Source: Flavobacteriaceae bacterium
Lineage (GTDB): Bacteria > Bacteroidota > Bacteroidia > Flavobacteriales > Flavobacteriaceae
Direction of reading: 5' to 3'
Assembly (NCBI GenBank): GCA_947491985.1
Contig: CANLLR010000001.1
Location: 1-64,000 of the forward strand
DNA length: 64,000 nt
Each line of letters begins with the position of its first letter. Position 1 is the first letter of the stretch. This document shows, in pieces, positions 7,018-16,990 of this stretch. The translations under genes were made by a program, and so were the position numbers. The notes beneath the pieces were generated by a model. That model did not search any database. It was not told the origin of the DNA and was given only the letters and a program-made list of their open reading frames with translations.

Positions 7018-8316
7018 CTAATTAACAGGGTTTCTTTTATCAAAAAAGTGAATCGGCTTTCTACTCATCGGTTGGAAAATTAATTTCTCGAGGAGTTCTT
7101 TTGTAGTGAATTCGATTTTAGGAGTGACGCGTAATTTGGCTCGGAAATGGTCTTTTATCTCTTGTAAAAATTCTTCCGTTTCTGATTTTACAGCCAATTT
7201 TATTACGATTTCGTCGGTGCCTAATTCGTTGGTTGAAATTTCAATAATGTGACTTTCTATGTTGGAAAATCCGTTCAAAACATCGTTCATCGCGGGCGGA
7301 TACAAGGTGGTGCCTTTGTATTTGATCATTTGTTGTTTTCTTCCAATAACGGGACCGACACGGAAAGTGTTTCGACCGCAAGCACAAGCATCCGTATGCA
7401 ATTGCACTATATCTCCTGTTTTGAAACGCACTAACGGCATGGCTTCAATTCCTAATGTCGTAAACGTCAATTCGCCCGATTCACCATCAGTAACTGGATG
7501 ATTGTTCTCGTCCAACACCTCAACAATAATCAATTCGGGATGGTGATGCCCGCCAACGCCATGTTCACATTCGGTAAACGCAGTACTCATTTCGGTAGAT
7601 GCGTACGTCGAAAATAACTTAATATTCCACTTTTCAGTAATTTTTTTGGCTAACGTATTGCTTTCTAAAGCTTGATTTCGGAGCGATTCTCCAATACAAA
7701 TCGCACCTTTTATGCTCGAATTGTTAAAATCGATGCCGTGCACTTCGGCGTATTCAATAAGTTTTAATAAAAACGAAGGCACTGTTATTACGTAATTGGG
7801 TTTGTATTTTAAGATGGAATCCCATTGCAATTCGGGAATTCCGGCTCCAACACGAATCACACCGACTTTCATTTTCCGAAGTCCTAAAAAATAGGCCAAT
7901 CCTGCCATAAAACGCCTATCTATAGTAGTCATTAATTGCACTAAATCGCCTTCTTTTATGCCGGCACAATCAAAAGAAATGGCTTCGTTATAGGCCAAAC
8001 GATCGAGATCTTTGTCAGTTAAACCAAACGTTACGGGTTCGCCCAACGTACCTGAAGTGGTGGCAAAATCGATGATTTTTGTTATTGGAACACAAAGAAA
8101 ATCGTCGTTATAGTGTTGTAAATCTTCTTTAGTAGTTACCGGAAGTTGTTGCAAATCGGCAATGGTCTTTATTGTCGAAATGGCTATCGAATGATCGGAA
8201 AACCGTTTTTTATAAAAGGGAGAATTGGCATTTGCATACGCCAAGGCCTCCAAAAGTTTTTGCTCTTGAAAGGTTTTAATTTCTTCAATGGATGCCGTTT
8301 CTATTTTTGGAATCAT
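7018..8316 (-). CDS. Phenylacetate-CoA-ligase-like adenylating enzyme of the flexirubin locus
   Basis: A 432-residue AMP-forming ligase of the PaaK type. Visible: the adenylation P-loop FATTSGTLGEPVTFG, STYASTEMSTAFTEC, and GDIVQLHTDACACGRNTFRVGPVIGRKQQMIKYKGTTLYP, which contains the D-x-C-x-C-G segment and R-x-x-x-x-K core of PaaK enzymes. In this locus the natural role is activation of 4-hydroxycinnamate (from the ammonia-lyase) or loading it on an ACP; this is inferred from context. It overlaps the upstream C45 gene by 4 bp and is the last gene of the operon. Confidence 0.85.
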   Translation of the reverse strand: MIPKIETASIEEIKTFQEQKLLEALAYANANSPFYKKRFSDHSIAISTIKTIADLQQLPVTTKEDLQHYNDDFLCVPITKIIDFATTSGTLGEPVTFGLTDKDLDRLAYNEAISFDCAGIKEGDLVQLMTTIDRRFMAGLAYFLGLRKMKVGVIRVGAGIPELQWDSILKYKPNYVITVPSFLLKLIEYAEVHGIDFNNSSIKGAICIGESLRNQALESNTLAKKITEKWNIKLFSTYASTEMSTAFTECEHGVGGHHHPELIIVEVLDENNHPVTDGESGELTFTTLGIEAMPLVRFKTGDIVQLHTDACACGRNTFRVGPVIGRKQQMIKYKGTTLYPPAMNDVLNGFSNIESHIIEISTNELGTDEIVIKLAVKSETEEFLQEIKDHFRAKLRVTPKIEFTTKELLEKLIFQPMSRKPIHFFDKRNPVN

Positions 8317-9986
8317 TGCAATTTCCGGTTTGTTTTTTTGAGGTACTTTTCGATTTCTTGTTTGGCTGGAAGGGTTGTAATTTCTTTTGTCAACGCTTTT
8401 TCAAAATGAATTTTGGCTTCGCGATAGTTTTCTTTTTCATAAAAATACACCCCCATTTTGTAATACACAATCCAATAATCGGGATTCAAAGATTGGTAAT
8501 TTTTTCCAAAACTACTATCTAAATTGGATTTGTTTTCTAAAACCGCATCCATTTTTCGGTCTTCTATTCGAAACGTTTCATACTTTTTATAAGCATCCGT
8601 TTCTAAAAAAGAATCTTTTGAAATATTTAGTACTTCCTTTTGTAATGTCGTGGTAGTTCCTTTAAAATTGGGGTTGTTGAAAATTACATTCAAATCATAA
8701 CACACAAATTCACCCAACTGATACGGATTGGAAGATACCCAAACCAAGCGCTGTTCGGGTTTAAAAATCACACCATGATGCGCCAACAATTGGTTGAGTG
8801 CTTTTTCGTTTCCGTAACCGATTGGCATGTCATTCAATCCGTCTTTGTTTCGTAAAATGTTGGCGGCAATTTGCGGGTTGATCTTCAGATTTTCGTCAAA
8901 CAATTCGACCATTTTATCCAAGCGGTATTTCGAATGACTTTTCAAAATTTGCTCTTGATTTCGCTCATTATCTTTCAATTCGACACTCTGAAAATGGTTT
9001 GAACAAAGCAATTGATTGTTGCTGTTTGGTACTTCATAAACGCCAAAATTATCGGGTGAAACTTCAATTAAAATGGCTTTTTTATCGGCTGCGCTTCCAA
9101 TCATAATCGATTCAGAAACAAACACTTTTCTTTTTTTGGCAATAGCAATCGCTTCGTCGATGTTCTTGGCATATTGCACAATTTCTCGAGTCAAAATGGA
9201 AATAGGCGTTTTGGCGATTAACGGAATTTTCGACTTACTCGCATTTATCGTAACCGTTAATCCTTCGTTGTTCATTCCAGAACAAACGCCTACCATTCCG
9301 GCCCAAGTCACCATCATAAAAGGATAACCTTTATCGGGTTTTACAAACGCAACGATTTTATCTTTGGCAAAATCATCGCCTGCATAAAAATCGAAATTCC
9401 GACCTAAAATCAAACTTCCGTCTTCCGATTTATCGCCCCAAGCTGCAAAAGACGAACATCCTACCAACGCTAAATCTTGTAAGGCATGACCAATATCGTG
9501 GGCTCCATGAAGGTACAGACTTCTTAGATACCGCGGAGCAATGTGGTCAAATTCGTGTGATGTATATTCGGAAATTCCAAAAATTTCAGCCTTGTACTCT
9601 TCAGTTACATTTAGGTATAATTTTCGATTGTACCATTTTAAAAACCCCCGTAACAATCTTTGTTTGAAAGGCGATGGCACTAAATCGTTAATCTTAGAAA
9701 AGAAAACACGTTCTTGTTTTTTTAACAGCGAATCAGATAAACTTCCCATAGCCAAACTGCGTTCTAATGGATCGCCTTCGACATACAATTCCCACAGGTT
9801 TTGCTTGTTTTTAAGCAAAAAATCATTGCCCGTTGTATAGAGTGTGTTGGATTGTTTAATCACGATGGGTACGGAGCTATTGTATCCTTCTAAAATAGGT
9901 TGATGCTGCAATGATTTGGCTGTTCCGCAAGAAACGAAACATCCCACCACGATTAAGACACCAAAAAAGGAAACTACTGTTCTCAT
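8313..9986 (-). CDS. C45-family Ntn-hydrolase/acyltransferase lipoprotein
   Basis: A 557-residue lipoprotein (signal ending GCFVSC, lipidated Cys20) with a penicillin-acyl-transferase-like (C45) domain. The autoproteolytic nucleophile is probably Cys177 in ALVGCSSFAAWGD, followed by LILGRNFDF, which forms the N-terminus of the mature beta subunit in this fold, and by MNNEGLTVTINASKS. The C-terminal 100 residues look helical and TPR-like. C45 enzymes hydrolyse or transfer acyl groups to amines, so it is a candidate for joining the aryl polyene acid to the dialkylresorcinol, acting in the periplasm or outer envelope. That role is inference. It follows the CrtI-like gene by 10 bp. Confidence 0.75.
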   Translation of the reverse strand: MRTVVSFFGVLIVVGCFVSCGTAKSLQHQPILEGYNSSVPIVIKQSNTLYTTGNDFLLKNKQNLWELYVEGDPLERSLAMGSLSDSLLKKQERVFFSKINDLVPSPFKQRLLRGFLKWYNRKLYLNVTEEYKAEIFGISEYTSHEFDHIAPRYLRSLYLHGAHDIGHALQDLALVGCSSFAAWGDKSEDGSLILGRNFDFYAGDDFAKDKIVAFVKPDKGYPFMMVTWAGMVGVCSGMNNEGLTVTINASKSKIPLIAKTPISILTREIVQYAKNIDEAIAIAKKRKVFVSESIMIGSAADKKAILIEVSPDNFGVYEVPNSNNQLLCSNHFQSVELKDNERNQEQILKSHSKYRLDKMVELFDENLKINPQIAANILRNKDGLNDMPIGYGNEKALNQLLAHHGVIFKPEQRLVWVSSNPYQLGEFVCYDLNVIFNNPNFKGTTTTLQKEVLNISKDSFLETDAYKKYETFRIEDRKMDAVLENKSNLDSSFGKNYQSLNPDYWIVYYKMGVYFYEKENYREAKIHFEKALTKEITTLPAKQEIEKYLKKTNRKLQ

Positions 9987-9996
9987 TCCAACACAA

Positions 9997-11514
9997 CTAA
10001 AGTGACGACTGATTGATTTTATTGACTAAATATTCTTTTCCAACAATTTCCGAACAGGTTACAACAGCACCAATAGTAACACCCAAAACGCCGTGCATGT
10101 TAATACTTTGACCTGTCAAATACAAATTATCCAATTTGGTTTTGGGTGCGATAAACGACTTCATCGGATTGTTGGAATCTTTGACATAACCGTACATGTT
10201 TCCGTTGGAACCACCAATATAATCGCGATACGACAAAGGTGTAGAAGAGTGAACTGATTGAATACAATTGCGAATTCCGGGGAATTTAATTGCTATTTCT
10301 TGTAAAAACCGTTCAGCTTTTCGGGCTTTAAATTCGTCATACGATTCGCCTCTTTCATTCTTTTCAGCTGTGGTATTGAAGGTGTTTTCCCAAGGTTTTA
10401 AATCGTCAAAATGCATGTAGGTAATGAACGTCATCCCTTCTGCCCAATCTTCATTTTTCCCCGAAGCATTCATCGACGCCATGTAGGCTTTTGGCCACGA
10501 ATTTTCGTCGTAATCATGAGCTTTCCATACACAAGCACTGTTTTTAAAATGATAATAATTATGATTGAGGTATTTGAACGAATTAGGTTTAAAAACAAGA
10601 TACAAACTAAAGGCAGAAATGACGCCTTCTAAGCTCTCAATTCTGTTAAAAAATGACTTTCTAAACTTTTCCTGTCCCACCATTTTTAAAGTGGTTTTGG
10701 GTTCGATATTGGAAATAAAAATGTCGGCTTTTACTTCCGATCCGTCTTTCATTTTCACCGAAGTGACTTTATTTTCAATGGTTTCAAAAGAAGTAATTTC
10801 TTTGTATTTGTAGATTTCCCCGCCGAAGTTTTTGAGCTGTTTGATGAGTTGTTTCGTAATCTGACTTCCACCATTGATGCAACGCCAAGAGCTTTGAATG
10901 TAGGAGTTGACCGAAAGAGCATGGACATAAAACGGCGATTTGTCTTCGATGCCAGCGTATAAAAAATTAGATCCGGCGAGTACCTGCTTTAATTTTTCGT
11001 TATCGGTAACTTCATCAATGCATTGTTTGGCATTCAAACTCAAAATATCACTGTCGTACTTGCCTTCCCATTCTAAATTGTATAGCGGAAACGAATTGCA
11101 AATGGTTTGTACACGTTGGCAATACTTTTCGATAGCTTGTCGCTCTTCGGGGAAATAGTGCACTAATTTGTTGATGAAATTTTCGTAGCCTTGCGCATGT
11201 GGAAACTCTTCGTTGGTGTCTTCAAAAGATATAATATCAAAACCATCTTCGTCCATTTTTTTAAGTTTTAGGTCGTCCATAATGCCCAAATATTTAAAAT
11301 ATTTGTACAAATTTTGACCTTCACTCAAACCGCCGATGTAATGAATTCCGGTGTCGAAAATGGTTTTATCTCGAACAAACGTTTGCAAATTACCGCCAAA
11401 TTGGTTGTTCTTTTCAAGCACACACACGTTATAACCTTCTTTAGCAAGTATGATGGCTGAAACCAATCCGCCCAAACCACTTCCAACAATAACTACATCA
11501 TACTGCTCTTTCAT
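9997..11514 (-). CDS. CrtI/phytoene-desaturase-like FAD oxidoreductase (first copy)
   Basis: A 505-residue FAD enzyme of the phytoene desaturase/isomerase superfamily. The N-terminal dinucleotide site is VVIVGSGLGGLVSAIILAKEG, then EKNNQFGGNLQTF and FDTGIHYIGG. The C-terminal FAD block is LDNLYLTGQSINMHGVLGVTIGA. Substrate is unknown. In a flexirubin locus it could desaturate, isomerise or hydroxylate the polyene or ring. A second member (31219-32874) shares the layout. An 88-bp gap to the MMPL gene is the largest within this end of the operon. Confidence 0.8.
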   Translation of the reverse strand: MKEQYDVVIVGSGLGGLVSAIILAKEGYNVCVLEKNNQFGGNLQTFVRDKTIFDTGIHYIGGLSEGQNLYKYFKYLGIMDDLKLKKMDEDGFDIISFEDTNEEFPHAQGYENFINKLVHYFPEERQAIEKYCQRVQTICNSFPLYNLEWEGKYDSDILSLNAKQCIDEVTDNEKLKQVLAGSNFLYAGIEDKSPFYVHALSVNSYIQSSWRCINGGSQITKQLIKQLKNFGGEIYKYKEITSFETIENKVTSVKMKDGSEVKADIFISNIEPKTTLKMVGQEKFRKSFFNRIESLEGVISAFSLYLVFKPNSFKYLNHNYYHFKNSACVWKAHDYDENSWPKAYMASMNASGKNEDWAEGMTFITYMHFDDLKPWENTFNTTAEKNERGESYDEFKARKAERFLQEIAIKFPGIRNCIQSVHSSTPLSYRDYIGGSNGNMYGYVKDSNNPMKSFIAPKTKLDNLYLTGQSINMHGVLGVTIGAVVTCSEIVGKEYLVNKINQSSL

Positions 11515-11602
11515 CTGTATATTTTATTTGTTTTTTTAAGGAAGATGGAACGCCCATAATCATTATTTTGTTTCTCAATATGAAAACTATTTTGGCGTTT
11601 CA

Positions 11603-14600
11603 TCATATTTTTTTCTTTAAAACTATAATTTGGTTATTTTCAGAATGTAGTTCAAAACCTAAACCAACAAACGCGTCTTTTAATTCGGCACGATTCCATA
11701 AAATTACACAATCACTTACAATAATCATTTCGTTTACAACAATTTCTGCAGTTGCATCTGAAATCAAAACCGCATCGTATTTCTTTTGAAGCGCTGATTT
11801 CAAATCATCTGCATACGAAATGTTTCTTTTTTTGAGGTAATGATTGGTTTTGGCAACGCTGCTTTTTTCTTCATCGGCAATAAAACAAGTGATGTTTCGC
11901 AGTGACTCTTGAAGCGAAAGTAGCACATCCAATTGCCCGTAATCATTGGCAATATGTAAAATTTTTGCCTTGGCAGAAAGGTACGTATTGAGCTGATGAT
12001 AGGCGTTGGCATTGCATTTGAAATCCGATCTTACAGCATCAATCACCATTTGTTCTTTGTACGCAAAACTGCAAAAAAGATGGTGTTTAAAATAATTTGG
12101 ACCTTCGTTTTCCTTACGAATTTGTGCATATTTGCTTCGGAAGAAACTGTTTATTTTCTTTGATTTTTCGGTGTAATTTTCTCCGAATGATGCGTCGTTG
12201 GGCGCAATTCGCTGTAAAATCTCGACGGTGGTTTGCGATTTGTACAACATGAAATCACCTTTTGGTGACGATTCAGATAATCCGTGAACAACCACGGGAA
12301 CGATGTCCAACTGAAATTCGGCAGCTAAAAAGAAAGCACCTTTATGAAACCTTTTAACCGAATTGTCTACAGAACGAGTGCCTTCTGGAAAGACCATGAG
12401 TGAAAATCCTTGTTCTACTTTTTCTCTCAAATGCTCTACGCCATTGTCGATACCGTTAGAAACAGGGTAAAATCCGGCAAGGCGAACACCTCTTCCAAAA
12501 AAGGGCGAATTATAAACCCAATCACTGACTAAAAAAATGATTTTCGGGCTCAACATTCCGACCGCTAGAATATCTAAAAAAGAGGTGTGATTGGCAATAA
12601 TTACTGCTGGTTTATCGAACTTTTCATCATGTTTGTTTACTATTTTTCGCTTGATGGCGGGATAAGTTAAAAACACCGAATGCATGAACTTTGACATCAC
12701 GTAATGAAAAACTTGTAGTTTTTTCTTTCGTAAAAAAGGCATGATTTTTACAAAGAGAGCGCCAATTACTGAAAGTACAAAACCGCCCAATCCGTAATAC
12801 ATAAACGACAAAAGCGAATGAAAAAAACGTCTGATTTCAAATGGTGGATTGCCTTTTTTGACGTTATAGCTTACAAAGAAATTGAAAACCAAAGGCTGAA
12901 TAGTAAACGTAATTAATAAAGCCGAAAAGATTCCAATCACCGTAATTAAAGCAATCGAATATAACGCAGGATGTTTGGCAAAAATTAAGACGCCCGTTCC
13001 TAAAATGGTGGTGGCAACCGATAAAAAAATAGAAGCGCGATACGTTGTCAATTCTTTTTTTCCGTAAGTGTGTTCTTTTTGCAAAGCGGTCGTCATAAAA
13101 ATACTATAATCGACTCCGACACCAAAAATTAAAGTACACACAATAATGTTGATGACATTAAATTGGATGCCAAAAATACCCATTATTCCGGCAGTGAAAA
13201 TCCAACTGATTAGAATGGGAATCATGCTAACAATGACCAACTCAATACGCCGAAAAGATAAAAATAAAATTACAACTATGGCGAGAAACGAATAATTGAT
13301 GAGCTTTTCAAAGTTGACTTTTAAAGTTCCTAAAAAGGTTTCGTTGGTTTCTTGACGATCGATAACCACTAAATTGGGTTGTTCTTTAATAGCGGTTACA
13401 AAAGCATCTCGGTTTTCTTTAGATACTTTGACCAAGGTAGAAATGGTGTGAAAACCATTCTTTTCCGAAACAAATTCATCGATAAAAAAAGAAGTCACTT
13501 TCTTATAATCGGCAATCGAAACCGTTGGTGAACTTTGTTCCAATCGTTCGTAAAACAATTGAAAGGAACTGGCTTTAAATCCGTATGTATTTCCGTTAGC
13601 AATAAGTAAATTATGTAGATTTTGTTTTTTAGATGCTGTCCAAAATGCATTCCATTGTTCCTTTTTTTGAAGTTGTTTTTCTTTGGAAAACACCAATCCG
13701 CCAACCGAACTAAAGTTAACAATTTGATTGTCTTCTTTTAGTTTTTCTAAGGTGTTGAAAAGCTTTCCGTTATTAGTTAAAACCGTTTCATAAGCATCGC
13801 CATATGTCGCGAGATAAATCGATTTGGTGTTGCCATCTGTAATTTTTTCTAAATCGGCTTGTGCTTGCTTTAAATCGGCTGGAACAAAATTCAACGACTG
13901 CAGATCGTTATTGAACGTCACTTTCGAATAGTTAAAAAAACAAACAGCCAAAACTAGCAACAAGGCAAGAACTAAAAACTTGTTTTTATGGTACGAATAC
14001 GCAGCAATTTTGTCGATTATGGTGTTGCTTTCTTTAAAAATGGCGTTGCTTTTTGCAGTAACGTTTGGCTTAAATTTATACAATAACGGAAGTAACACTA
14101 AAGAAAAGACACTCGTTGAAACCACACTCAACGACGCAAAAATAGCCAAATCTTTCAGCGCTTCAGAGTTCACAAAAAACAAACACAAAAACGTAATGGA
14201 TGTTGTAATGCCGCATAAAAGCAACGGTTTTGTAATGTCTTTATACAGTAATTTTATGTCTTTATTGTTGCGCAAATGCGTAAGAACATATATCGAATAA
14301 TCGGTGGTTTCACCAAGTAAAACACAACTAATTCCGAGTGAAATTGCCGAAATACTTCCTTTAGTAAAATACAAAATTGCCAACGCAAAAGCAGCACCAA
14401 ATACCGACGGAATGAAGATGAGCAAAGGCGAAGAGATGTTTCGGTAAAAAAAAACTAATAACAATATAAGTGAAATTCCTGCAAATAGCGACGTCCATTG
14501 TACATCGGCTTTGATTTGTGTTGCATTGGCAACGGCAATAGGCGTGGCACCGAAAAAACTGATTGATACTTTATCTTTAAATTGCGTATTGACCTTGTCT

Positions 14601-15307
14601 TTTATTGTGTTCAGTTGGGCAACAAACAGTGTGTTTTTATTGGTTTCGTTGGAAGGCAATTTTGGCGTGATAAAAAGCAATACATGTTGTTTGTCTTTTG
14701 TGACCACAAAACCATCTTGCAACTCAAAATCTTCGCCAATGCTTAATTGCTGCATTTTTTTTAGAGCGATGAACGAAATTCCGAGTGGATCTTTTAAAAT
14801 AAAATCGCGCGTCACCATACCTGTAGGTGAGATGAGCGATTTATAATCAGCTTCCACTATTTTAGCAATACTGTCGTTTTGAATTTTATTTTGTATGGTT
14901 TCGTAATCGGCTACGTCTAAAAATAAAGGCAGATTATTGTAAACAAAATCGAAGGTTTCTTGTAGGTTTTTTTCGTCTAATTTCCCTTGTACTTTGCCAA
15001 CATAGTCTCTTGCATTCGCATCCAAATCGTCTAAAAAAAGCGTGGCTGCTTCGGTGGCTGCTTCGGGAGAACCTTTTTTTTGAAGGCTAATTTTAACTGT
15101 GATTTTATCGGCAAAATTTAGTTGATTTAGGACTTTGGCTGTAGTATTGGTTTTGTCGTTGGCGGGAATTAAGCGTGTAATATCTTCACTAAATTGAAGT
15201 CGCAACGCAAAAAAAGCAAGCAATCCCAACAAGGCAAAAAACAGTACAAAAGAAAATAACTTTCTCTTGTTTAGATACGAATTCAGTGCCGTGAAAAAAT
15301 CGTGCAT
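11603..15307 (-). CDS. MMPL transporter-lysophospholipid acyltransferase-methyltransferase-like fusion
   Basis: A 1234-residue three-part protein. Residues 1 to about 830 are two RND/MMPL halves, each with one helix, a periplasmic loop and a five-helix block. Residues about 890-1075 are a PlsC-type acyltransferase with the NHTSFLD box (near residue 906), FPEGTRS and KGAFFLA. The last 160 residues resemble a Rossmann methyltransferase lacking a clear glycine-rich SAM loop, so they may be inactive. Homologous fusions accompany flexirubin and aryl polyene loci. A likely role is moving or acylating the hydrophobic pigment at the inner membrane. The glycosyltransferase gene ends 2 bp upstream. Confidence 0.85.
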   Translation of the reverse strand: MHDFFTALNSYLNKRKLFSFVLFFALLGLLAFFALRLQFSEDITRLIPANDKTNTTAKVLNQLNFADKITVKISLQKKGSPEAATEAATLFLDDLDANARDYVGKVQGKLDEKNLQETFDFVYNNLPLFLDVADYETIQNKIQNDSIAKIVEADYKSLISPTGMVTRDFILKDPLGISFIALKKMQQLSIGEDFELQDGFVVTKDKQHVLLFITPKLPSNETNKNTLFVAQLNTIKDKVNTQFKDKVSISFFGATPIAVANATQIKADVQWTSLFAGISLILLLVFFYRNISSPLLIFIPSVFGAAFALAILYFTKGSISAISLGISCVLLGETTDYSIYVLTHLRNNKDIKLLYKDITKPLLLCGITTSITFLCLFFVNSEALKDLAIFASLSVVSTSVFSLVLLPLLYKFKPNVTAKSNAIFKESNTIIDKIAAYSYHKNKFLVLALLLVLAVCFFNYSKVTFNNDLQSLNFVPADLKQAQADLEKITDGNTKSIYLATYGDAYETVLTNNGKLFNTLEKLKEDNQIVNFSSVGGLVFSKEKQLQKKEQWNAFWTASKKQNLHNLLIANGNTYGFKASSFQLFYERLEQSSPTVSIADYKKVTSFFIDEFVSEKNGFHTISTLVKVSKENRDAFVTAIKEQPNLVVIDRQETNETFLGTLKVNFEKLINYSFLAIVVILFLSFRRIELVIVSMIPILISWIFTAGIMGIFGIQFNVINIIVCTLIFGVGVDYSIFMTTALQKEHTYGKKELTTYRASIFLSVATTILGTGVLIFAKHPALYSIALITVIGIFSALLITFTIQPLVFNFFVSYNVKKGNPPFEIRRFFHSLLSFMYYGLGGFVLSVIGALFVKIMPFLRKKKLQVFHYVMSKFMHSVFLTYPAIKRKIVNKHDEKFDKPAVIIANHTSFLDILAVGMLSPKIIFLVSDWVYNSPFFGRGVRLAGFYPVSNGIDNGVEHLREKVEQGFSLMVFPEGTRSVDNSVKRFHKGAFFLAAEFQLDIVPVVVHGLSESSPKGDFMLYKSQTTVEILQRIAPNDASFGENYTEKSKKINSFFRSKYAQIRKENEGPNYFKHHLFCSFAYKEQMVIDAVRSDFKCNANAYHQLNTYLSAKAKILHIANDYGQLDVLLSLQESLRNITCFIADEEKSSVAKTNHYLKKRNISYADDLKSALQKKYDAVLISDATAEIVVNEMIIVSDCVILWNRAELKDAFVGLGFELHSENNQIIVLKKKI

Positions 15308-15309
15308 GC

Positions 15310-16491
15310 TTATTTTTTATTTTTAAAAGTAGTAAAAAATACCAATACGAAGTAGGCGATACTTCCAAAAATAATAGCGCTAAAAGTGGCTAGCGTAAAA
15401 CTACCAATAACATATTGTAGGAGGTTTGCTTTCACATCTGAAAAAGTGAGCGATCTATCAAATGAAATCGTTGCATCCGACGTTACAAAATAACTTCCTA
15501 ATTGCAATGAACCATAAATTATAAACGGAATAAAAGGTGGAAAACTAACGTTTGAAAAAGCAAATGCAATCACTTTATTCAATCGCAACAGCACAGCTAA
15601 AGCCAGAACTAAAACCGTTTGAAATCCCCAAAAGGGAGAAATTCCGACGAAAACTCCCAAAGCAATCGAAGCTGCTTTTTTGAAATTACTGTCTTGACTG
15701 TGTAAAATGTTTTCCGAAAGAAACTTTTTTATTCCCTTTCTTTTAAAGCTAAAAAAAAAATCTCTTGGTTTGATGTACAACAACGTTATGAGCACCAAAA
15801 CCGTGTTTAGAATACTTATTCGGGTAAAATCTTTAAAGGGTCGAAAATGCGACACTCGTTCGGCAGGATCGTACAACACTTGAACAGGAATGTTTTTTAC
15901 CGGAATTCCTTTCCACGCCGAGCGGACAATGACTTCTATTTCGAATTCAAATTTGGTGGTACAATACCTTTTCGGAATAATTTGTATCGGATACAAACGA
16001 TAGCCTGATTGGGTGTCTTGCAATTTTTTTCCGGTTTCAAACCAAAACCAAAAATTAGAGAATTTATTTCCGAAACTGCTTTTTTTAGGCACATCGTCGT
16101 GGGTCATGTTGCGACTTCCGATGAGTAAGGTATTGGGTTCGTTTTCGATGGCTTCAATAAATGTCGGAATATCAGAAGCAAAGTGTTGTCCATCTGAATC
16201 GATGGTTATAGCATAACGGTGCTTTTGTTCGAGTGCTTTTTTAAATCCGTTGCGCAATGCTACACCTTTTCCAGCATTTTTTGGATGGTGAATTTGCGTT
16301 AGTTGTGGGTAATTTTTTAAAATTTCAGACGTCGCATCGGTCGAGCCGTCATTGACAATTATAATGTTGGAAGTAAAAGGCAACAGCGAATCCAAAACCC
16401 TTTGCAACGTTTTTTGATTGTTGTATGTAGGCACAATAATGCAAACGTTAGTGCTTTTGATTCGGTTATTATCAAATAAAGTCGTTGCCAT
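15310..16491 (-). CDS. Family 2 glycosyltransferase with C-terminal DUF2062 membrane domain
   Basis: A 393-residue protein. The N-terminal GT-A domain has CIIVPTYNNQKTLQRVLDSL, IIVNDGSTDAT, NAGKGVALRNGF and the metal motif IDSDGQH. The C-terminal part, from about residue 240, has three to four membrane helices with the DUF2062 block IALGVFVGISPFWGFQTVL. Dolichyl-phosphate-sugar-synthase-like enzymes with this tail occur in aryl polyene loci. Acceptor and sugar are unknown. It is 16 bp from the small exported protein gene and 2 bp from the MMPL fusion. Confidence 0.88.
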   Translation of the reverse strand: MATTLFDNNRIKSTNVCIIVPTYNNQKTLQRVLDSLLPFTSNIIIVNDGSTDATSEILKNYPQLTQIHHPKNAGKGVALRNGFKKALEQKHRYAITIDSDGQHFASDIPTFIEAIENEPNTLLIGSRNMTHDDVPKKSSFGNKFSNFWFWFETGKKLQDTQSGYRLYPIQIIPKRYCTTKFEFEIEVIVRSAWKGIPVKNIPVQVLYDPAERVSHFRPFKDFTRISILNTVLVLITLLYIKPRDFFFSFKRKGIKKFLSENILHSQDSNFKKAASIALGVFVGISPFWGFQTVLVLALAVLLRLNKVIAFAFSNVSFPPFIPFIIYGSLQLGSYFVTSDATISFDRSLTFSDVKANLLQYVIGSFTLATFSAIIFGSIAYFVLVFFTTFKNKK

Positions 16492-16507
16492 GAATCAATT
16501 GCTTTAG

Positions 16508-16990
16508 CTATTTGAGGCTTTGTTTTTCTTGCTCAGAAAAACTTTTCGATTGCGATACAAAACTTTTTATATATTCTTTTAAAGCCAATGATTGGTCTTT
16601 GTAATACTTTAAAATAAAGGCTTTATCGTCAGGAATGTTTTTTTTATATTTGACAATTCCGGGTGTATTTTCTTGAATGCTAAGCCGGATTAATCGAATT
16701 TCGATATCATTTGGTTCTGCTGCAACAGCTAATTCAATAAGTTTTGCTCCTTCTTTAAAAGTACTTATTTTTTCGGAAACTTTCTTTTTGAATTTAGCAA
16801 CTATAGTTACTGAAGCGCCTTTATAGGCTAAAAGCACTTTGTCTTCTTCAGCAATAATGGTGAATTTAGATGAAAATGTAATCGCCGATTTCTCAGAATT
16901 AGCAGCGCTAGGATATGCTTTTCTAATTTCTGAAATAGTGGGCAAATTGAAAAAAGAAACAAACAGAAAAATAGAAAATAAAGTTTTCAT
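16508..16990 (-). CDS. Small exported protein of the flexirubin locus, unknown function
   Basis: A 160-residue protein with a signal peptide (MKTLFSIFLFVSFFNLPTIS) and a charged, mostly helical mature part. The segment KLIELAVAAEPNDIEIRLIRLSIQE looks like a TPR-type helix pair. No catalytic motif is seen. Its ATG overlaps the stop of the FabZ-like gene by 1 bp, so it is translationally coupled and belongs to the operon. Probably periplasmic. Confidence 0.75.
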   Translation of the reverse strand: MKTLFSIFLFVSFFNLPTISEIRKAYPSAANSEKSAITFSSKFTIIAEEDKVLLAYKGASVTIVAKFKKKVSEKISTFKEGAKLIELAVAAEPNDIEIRLIRLSIQENTPGIVKYKKNIPDDKAFILKYYKDQSLALKEYIKSFVSQSKSFSEQEKQSLK

